Below are positions 57,823-64,000 of a stretch of DNA of 64,000 nucleotides, piece by piece. The notes beneath the pieces are model-generated. The model ran no database searches. It was not told where the DNA came from and saw nothing but the letters and a program-made list of their open reading frames with translations. Numbering within the stretch: position 1 is the stretch's first letter; each line of letters starts with the position of its first letter. The stretch is from NCBI GenBank assembly GCA_026545765.1, contig JAIFAC010000116.1, positions 62,001-126,000 on the forward strand, given 5' to 3'. The stretch comes from Plantago major (lineage: Eukaryota > Streptophyta > Magnoliopsida > Lamiales > Plantaginaceae). Both the position numbers and the translations under genes were made by a program.

Positions 57823-58669
57823 CAATTGGGTAAGTCATTTAATGAATTGCATGTTGATTTTGAAGTTGTAGAAACTCAATTCTTGATAATTCCCAAATCC
57901 CGTAAGCAATCTGCCCTTTTTTTGTAAAATGCAAAATAAATACTTTTCGTCATTTGTTGATGTTGATAATTTAATTAGACATGTAAAACATTATCATTTA
58001 TCTCTAAGATTTGGAATTTGGTTAAAATGAGTTTTAATAAATTAATCAAAATTTTCGAAAATTTCAACATTTACAATGTTGACAGAACAAGGTACTATTA
58101 GTAAAACCCCAATCATGCTTCTTAAAAATGATCAAATTGTCTTTGATCTATAAAAAATGAAATATCCATGAGATGTTGATATTTCCCATTAAGAATTATG
58201 ATATTTGGAGTTGTTATAAAATATTTGGTGAATATTTTTTCATCATTGCTCACTACATGAACAGTTTAGATAGAAAATTTCTAGGTGATAGTATATAAAG
58301 GTGTTTTAGACTCAAAAGTATGTTTTGAATATAAAACACAGTAATCTAGCATAAAAAAATTAGAGACACGAGAATTGAGAACGTTTGACTGCTGAAATGT
58401 ATTTTATAATGAAGGACTAGCAAACTGCCAGAATCGGGATTTTATAAACCGATCCTAAGTTTAATGTGATCACACCAAAAAGGGAAACTAAATCGAGATG
58501 GAAGAAGATGTCTTGGGCGTACTATTATTGTTTGCTAGCTTGATCTTTTGGGCAAGAAAGCTTATACATAGTTGGTCTTACATTCATTAGGGACATTTGT
58601 ATGTACTTGAACTCGAAGGTGCTGTGTATTTATCCTTTGTGAGTCTCCTAATGACTCATATCTAGGTTG
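57823..58669. other. AT-rich intergenic stretch, nothing recognised
   Basis: No long open frame, repeat structure or RNA gene is visible. GGTTG at 58665-58669 abuts LTR6 and would be the target duplication of that element if the far end matches. Confidence 0.5.
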
Positions 58670-60288
58670 TGTTGGTCTAGATAACGGCAAAGGAAAAGAC
58701 TAGAGGGGGGGGGGGAGTGAATAGTCTTTTACAACTTTTGTCGATAAACAGAATTTCTCAGATATCTGTGAAGAAGATATCGATACTTAATTTCAGAGAG
58801 AGGAAGACTTTTCTGTGATAAGTGCATGTGCTCAGCAAGATAAAATGCGTTTAAATACTTACCAGGATAAAGAGAATGATAGGTAAATTGCTGAAAGTAA
58901 ATAACACGTCTTTTATAGTGGTATCTGAAGGTGGCGTAATCCTTCAAGAAATCCACTTCGGCCTTTCTCAGACCTAGAATCCACTAAGACAGATAATTGA
59001 GTTCACCATAAAAATATCTTCTCTCGATTCCTGAATACACTAGGTTCCCAACCAAGTGTTCCCCCTGAGTTATTCCCCGGCTCCCAGCCAAGTACTTCCT
59101 TCAAGAAACCTTTGAGCTGTTCCTTAGTTTCCCAAACTAAGTACTTCCTATGGTCAGTAACCTTGGAGTTATTCCTTAGTTTCCCAAACTAAGTACTTCT
59201 TGTACTCCACGCCGTTTAAGGTGTTGGTTATGATGGTTTGTCAGTTGAGTAGTCTTACTAACTTTTCAGTTATTTAGGAATACTCTATAGAACAAGAATC
59301 ACTTAACACAATTCACAATGTGTGGTGATATGTTCTTTACTGACCCAAGTCTATGTTAAATGTTCTAGAGAATGAAACTCAGATACTTGATCTTTTGATT
59401 CAACTCCTTCACAGATAGCAATGCTTGTTAAGGATCAGGACACTTAGAACTTTCGTACTACTTAGAATTCAAGAGCTTAGTCGCAACTGTAAGTTAAAGA
59501 GTAAGTAGGTTGAAGGCTTGTATGCTTGAATGAATAAGTTCATTCTGTGTGTTCAGTGTAAGTTCAAGGTGTATTTCAAGCATTCTAAGTGGTGATATTT
59601 ATAGTTGAATTTGAAGCCGTTTGAATAGTATCCGTTAGGCTCAATTCAAATTCAAACTATTGATATATGAAAATAGTACTGCAGAAGACGTTGTCTCTTT
59701 TCAGAGATTTCCTCTTTTGTTCAGATGTTTCTGTCTGCGCATTTATTGCATTGTACTATTTTTGTCCTGTAGTGCCAACGGAACTATGCAAGCTTTCTGA
59801 AGCATTGCATGTCCCTTTCCAGAGACCTTCACATCTCCAGATACCTGTTTAAACATTGTTTCCCAGAAACATAGTTTTATCCAGGGTATCTGAGTGAAGG
59901 TTTCTGTGGGCACTTTTCCTCGTTCAGAAACCTTGTGTTCTCAGATATCTTTTGCAAAACTTGTTTATTGAAAAACACTTGTTTCTTTAAGATATCTGGA
60001 CATAGGTATCTGATGAGACCAATTTCCTTCGTCTTTAGCAATCTTGTGCAGTCTTCAAATCTTCAAATTTGTTGAACTCTCCTATCGGATGCCTTCTTCT
60101 TGGTCTTCTTCAAAGATATAAAAGTTACATTTAGAGACCTAACATCTTATACAAGTTTTGCTTAGACTAACATACTTAGTGATTTTCCTCTTTTACAGTG
60201 TTCAAGTGAACCAATAGTACTAACTGCCTTTCTGAGCTAAGATAAGTCATTAGGCTGCTGATCAAAACCTATGCAGATATTCCTAACA
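58670..60288 (-). repeat. LTR6: 3' LTR of a minus-strand Sirevirus
   Basis: 1619 bases, the inverse of TGTTAGGAATATC ... CCAACA. U3 resembles LTR5, as does R-U5. A G run lies near 58706-58715. Three AAGTACTTCC-centred repeats lie at about 59080-59220 and the TATA box at 59594-59603 (minus). This copy is rich in CAG/CTG, unlike parts of the plus-strand complex. Confidence 0.92.
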
Positions 60289-60303
60289 AATTTCCCCCTT
60301 TTT
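60289..60303 (-). other. Polypurine tract of Sirevirus F
   Basis: On the minus strand, AAAAAGGGGGAAATT abuts the LTR start. It differs by one base from the tracts of C and D. Confidence 0.9.
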
Positions 60304-60639
60304 GATCAGTCAACGATGACTATCTTTAAAACCTATTCTGACTTGAAGAGGGAACAATCCAACACTTAATCATTTCTTATGATCTTTTCAATTCATCTAA
60401 TTAAGTGAAGAAAGTAAACATCAATCAAATCACAAGGTGTGATCTTTGCTGACAAGTTATCTTTTTATAGATTGATATCTGAGAGTAGGTTCATCAGATA
60501 TGTTACATGGAAAGTTCATAGATAACTTTAATAAATAAAATACATTTCAGTACAGTCAACAAGATACAAAATTACATAGTAAACTAGGACAACAGGAGTA
60601 ACCAAGCTCTAAGTAGACATCCTAATAAACTAGTCTTCA

Positions 60640-61846
60640 AGTCTTCAAAATCTTCAAGTCTTCAATCAGCAGATCCATGGATCAATTAGCAAATTCCCTA
60701 TCCCCAAACCTTTTGATATCATCTGATTAATCATAGATCAAGGTCATGACTATCATCTCAGTGTTTCTGGCAAATCCACATACTTCCTTGTAGGTTTTGG
60801 TGGGATTCTTCTTGGCAAAGTGTTTGACCCACAAATATTTTCCCCATTTTCAGGCATGCTCAATTCTGATATCTGATAGCTTGAAGTATTCACATATGAT
60901 CCTCAGATATCTTATGTCACCCTTGTATTGCTCTTGAGTCATGTAAAAAAGACTCATAGGGTTCCACAACAAGTCTTGCTCTTGTGCCTGTTCCAGTGAT
61001 GTTGGGAATTCTGTGCACATCATCTGGCTTTCCATAAGGACAATCATCAGAGAGGTCCTTCTTCATGGCTTCTATTCTCTTGATTACTTCAAAATTCAAC
61101 TAGGCTTTGATGTGGTTGGTGTTAATCAAGACTGGCTTGTCTTTTCTCCATGCCATGAGTTGTTTATGGATTGGTTCTGGAAATTTTTTATTTACCAGTA
61201 AGTGCTTGAGTTCCAGAATCCAGTAGCCATTCTTCTGATTAATGCACCTGTAGATAGATGAGTCATTGTTGGTCTTCACATACTCAATCTTGGCTTCTTC
61301 AGGCCTGAGTGGTAGTTGAAGTTTTCTTTGTTCAGCTCTCAGCCTGTTCCTCCTTTGTCTTGAATTCTCCCTTGGGGGATTGCTTGAAGAACCACCCTGG
61401 ATTGACTTGGTATTTCCAGAGGGTGTTTTAGCTGCTACTGGCTTTACAACTAAGGGCTCAGTTAGGCTATCAACTCTTTTTCTCTTTCTGTGAAGAGGAG
61501 CTTCATCTTTATCCTCATCTTCATCATCATCCTCCAGATTTCTCTTGTAGGGTGATTTGCAGCCTTCTTCATTGCCCTGGGATTTGATTTGTCCTTCTTC
61601 TTCAGAAATCTCATCAACCCCTTTCACTTGTCTTCTCCTTGGAGCCTTGGTACCCCTTGGAGGTTTCTGTGCCCTGGTCCTTGTTATCATTCCTTTTTCA
61701 GGAAGTTGCTGAGTAGTGGCCATTATCTGTAGAGTAGTCTGACTGGAGGAGGGCTCATTTATTTTGAGAGGTGGTTGTTCAGTTTTTCTTTTGTTTCCTC
61801 TTCCTCTTCCTCTCTGAGCACCTTGAAATCCTTCCCCCTTAGTCAT
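60640..61846 (-). pseudogene. Sirevirus F last post-pol reading frame, unknown basic protein (interrupted)
   Basis: Starts at an ATG at 61846. The N-terminal part is Gly/Arg-rich (QRGRGRGNKRKTE). A Lys/Arg and acidic stretch with KRKRVDSL (nuclear-localisation-like) and RQRRNRLRAEQRK follows. The conserved C-terminal segment (YWILELKHLLVNKKF, MAWRKDKPVLINTNHIKA) is shared with 32790-33390 in C and 38390-38990 in D. Basic low-complexity regions joined to a folded part suggest a nucleic-acid-binding role, but I know no family for it. It is not a recognisable envelope protein. Interrupted towards its 3' end. Confidence 0.6.
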
Positions 61847-62886
61847 TGTTGACTGACTAAGAATCCTGAAGATTACGAAGGAGTCGAAGTTGCCTTGCAG
61901 ATAGTTATGGCAATGACCAACTTTTACAGATTAGCCTTGAGCTCCTAATTTTGTTTGATAAGACCATTGTCCTTATCAGTGAGCTCTTCTAGTGGACCTT
62001 GAATAGCATCTGCTTTTCCAGCAGCATAGCTAGCCTCTTCAAAGGCTTTTGCAGCCATGTTTTGGTCATCATCCCTAACTATGCCTAGGTCTTTCTGAGC
62101 AATGACCAGACTGGTTGTTCTCTAAGTGATGAGCTCAGTGAATTTCTTCATCTCTGCAGGGACTGATGCAATGGCGGCTTCATTCTAACAAGACAACACC
62201 TTGTTCATTTTAGCCAGTACTTGATATCTGTTCAAGTATTCATTGGAGTTGAAATTTGGCGTTGAAAATTTCAGGAGCAATCAGCTTCCTTTTCAAATGA
62301 GACACCACCAAGTGCTCATTTTGGTGTTCTGCCAATTTCTTGTCTTCTTCATCATCTGAGTCATCAACCCAGTGATCTTATCCTCTTGGACATTTGCATC
62401 AATGTTTTCTAGTCCAGCAACCATCTCATAGATGGGCTTCTTTCCTTTTAGTGAGGAGGATGGTACATCTTTTGGTGATGCAGCCTTAGCATCATACTTG
62501 TCTTCAGATACTTGCTCAGTATCTAATTCCTCAGCAATTGCCTGAACAACAAGCTAGAGTTCTTTCATTTCAGCATAAGCTTCCATTTCCTTGATGGTTT
62601 GATCTTCAATCTTTTGGAGCTTTGCCTTGGATTCAGCTATCTTCTCTTCCAGTAGAAGATTTAGCTGTTGTTCTTCCTCCAACAACTGTTTGAGTTGAGC
62701 AACTCTGGTTTGTGCATCCAATATCTTCTGAGTGTTGTCCTCAGAGTGCTCAACTATTTGTTCAATAGAGTCTTTTTGTTGGGGAGATGGATGGGTAGAT
62801 TTCTGAGGAGATGGAGGAGGGGATTTTTGTGATGTCCTCTCAGTGTGCTTTTCAGCAATTGAGGCGTTGCTTCCTTGTGAAATCCC
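61847..62886 (-). pseudogene. Sirevirus F, middle of the post-pol block (broken)
   Basis: Homologous to about 31400-32220 and 36990-37800. Read on the minus strand it holds charged helical segments (LLEEEQQLNLLLEEKIA-like) and an ISEMVAGLENI-like motif. No domain is recognised. Confidence 0.55.
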
Positions 62887-63420
62887 TCATGTCCCTAGTG
62901 CAGGGGCATCATCATCATCCTTCTGATCATCCTCATCCTTGTGATGGTCAGAAGGAGGTTTTTCATAATCATTCTCATTAGTCTCCTTCTCTTCTTCATC
63001 TTCAGAGACCAGATTGATCACTTTTGGAATAGTGATCATTTGCCCATTTACTTCCTCTTGCTCAGAAGGTATGATTTGTAGAGACTTGGGAAAGATTGGC
63101 TTGAATGTCATCTCCATTCTGGTCTGACCATCTGCCTTTTCAAAGGCTTGAGTGAGCTTGTGTGCCACTTCCTTGATGAAGTCCTTATGCATTAGAGAAG
63201 CAAAAGAATATTGCTTCGTTGGGAACATTGCATGGACATAATTTTCAAGGTCAAATGCTCTTTCTCTTAAGGTAGGGTGATCAGTGACCCTTGTTATTTC
63301 AGTCAAATCAGAGCATCTGAGTCTCTGCCATTTCTTGAAGCACTTGAGATGCTTTGGCAGAGTGTGATTCTTGAAAAATGGGCGGGTCTTACGTTGAGAA
63401 TCACGAGACCTTTGGCACAC
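62887..63420 (-). CDS. Sirevirus F, second post-pol segment, conserved unknown domain, about 177 codons
   Basis: Open on the minus strand. The domain has LPKHLKCFKKWQRLRCSDL, LENYVHAMFPTKQY, HKDFIKEVAHKLTQAFEKAD and IIPSEQEEVNGQMITIP, followed by a Glu/Asp-rich tail (NLVSEDEEEKE). It closely matches 36297-36780 and, less closely, 53390-54000 on the minus strand and 30730-31170. Four copies in one window, alike at the protein level, point to a protein once under selection in this lineage. Function unknown. The ORF start may be upstream of a splice-like junction near 63430. Confidence 0.6.
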   Translation of the reverse strand: MCQRSRDSQRKTRPFFKNHTLPKHLKCFKKWQRLRCSDLTEITRVTDHPTLRERAFDLENYVHAMFPTKQYSFASLMHKDFIKEVAHKLTQAFEKADGQTRMEMTFKPIFPKSLQIIPSEQEEVNGQMITIPKVINLVSEDEEEKETNENDYEKPPSDHHKDEDDQKDDDDAPALGT

Positions 63421-64000
63421 TTGTTTGAGCCTGAAAGAACGAGTTCTGAATTAGTTTCAAAACTTTGGTAGATATCTGGGCTTTAGAGTAGAAAGGTATC
63501 TGAGTTACCTGTGTGACAGACTCAGATGACTTGACTACTGAGGTTCCAGGTGCCTCAGATATTTGAATATGAGGAGGAGACTGGGAATTTTGATCCTCAG
63601 TTATCTTTCTTTCTGCTTGAACCTCCACAATAGGAGGCTCAGATACTTGTCTCTCAAAGACTTGTGCAGTCTCTGGAAGGTTTTCTTGTGATGAAAACTT
63701 TGATGCCTCATCAATTTTTTCCATTGGTTGTGGGGATTGAGTGGGCAATTCCCCAACAACTTCTACTTCTTTTTTAACCTTCTCTGCAGAAGGTTCAGAT
63801 ACTTGTTTCTCAGAGACGAAGTCTCTGGATTCTTCTCTGAAGTGATTGATTTTTCAGTCTCTCCATTTTTCTTCTCAGTTGGAGCCTATTAGAAACAAAC
63901 ACTTAAGAGTATTAGTCAAGTGTATAAAGCCCATATCTGAGATGTTATATCTTAAGGAACTATCTTCTACCTGTGAGATAGGCTCCTGTTCCTTAAGTGG
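63421..64000 (-). pseudogene. Sirevirus F, start of the second post-pol block: repeated short modules
   Basis: Minus-strand coding pieces such as PPIVEVQAERKITED and SQSPPHIQISEAPGTSVV alternate with 70-100-base AT-rich runs bounded by GT and AG (for example about 63895-63970). It matches 35450-36235 in D. The alternation looks like small exons and introns. The element continues beyond the window. Confidence 0.55.

Larger units (their letters stand above)
58670..64000 (-). mobile_element. Sirevirus F: 3' part, minus strand, continuing past the window
   Basis: Consists of LTR6, polypurine tract and at least 3.7 kb of the post-pol region homologous to C (29900-33750) and D (35440-39347). Gag and pol would lie beyond 64000. 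Some reading frames are long, but the coding block is interrupted a few times. Confidence 0.88.

Overview
The window looks like repeat-rich, probably heterochromatic DNA from a dicot plant. It is built almost wholly of transposable elements. Plant-typical families are present: Ty1/copia Sireviruses (SIRE/Maximus lineage) with a methionine-tRNA primer site, a Ty3/gypsy Athila-type element with an Asp-tRNA-like primer site, plant LINE RNase H fragments, a CACTA end and a hAT-type MITE. I found no convincing host gene, tRNA or rRNA gene. The species cannot be told from the sequence.

Region 1 (1-40962, + strand) is one nested and rearranged Sirevirus complex. An outer element runs from LTR1 (1-789, cut by the window edge) through internal region A (790-9554), resumes at 35440 with its 3' region (D) and ends with LTR5 (39348-40962). 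A second Sirevirus (LTR3, internal region C, LTR4; 19818-35439) sits inside it and is flanked by the 5-bp duplication AAGAG. Internal region A is present twice (A, 790-9554; B, 11216-19817). The LTR between the copies (LTR2) joins the U3 of the inserted element to the R-U5 of the outer one, as expected from unequal crossing-over between LTRs. Long tracts of B, C and D are strikingly poor in CAG/CTG and dense in small differences, next to tracts where B equals A almost base for base. This looks more like consensus error at CHG-methylated sites than evolution.

Region 2 (40963-58669) holds an AT-rich foldback, a possible LTR fragment, two tail-to-tail LINE RNase H pieces, a minus-strand Athila-like element (44030-53340) whose two LTRs do not match in their middles, a one-ended CACTA fragment with a CCACC-rich minisatellite inside it, a small minus-strand Sirevirus 3'-region fragment (53341-55150), two further LTR-like pieces and a complete 841-bp hAT MITE with an 8-bp target duplication.

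Region 3 (58670-64000, - strand) is the 3' end of another Sirevirus of the same family: LTR6, polypurine tract and a long 3' region. This region is also seen in C and D. It carries conserved open stretches for proteins I do not recognise, between pol and the LTR, and is the least explained part of the window.

The retroelements are treated as fossils. All gag-pol regions here are broken.
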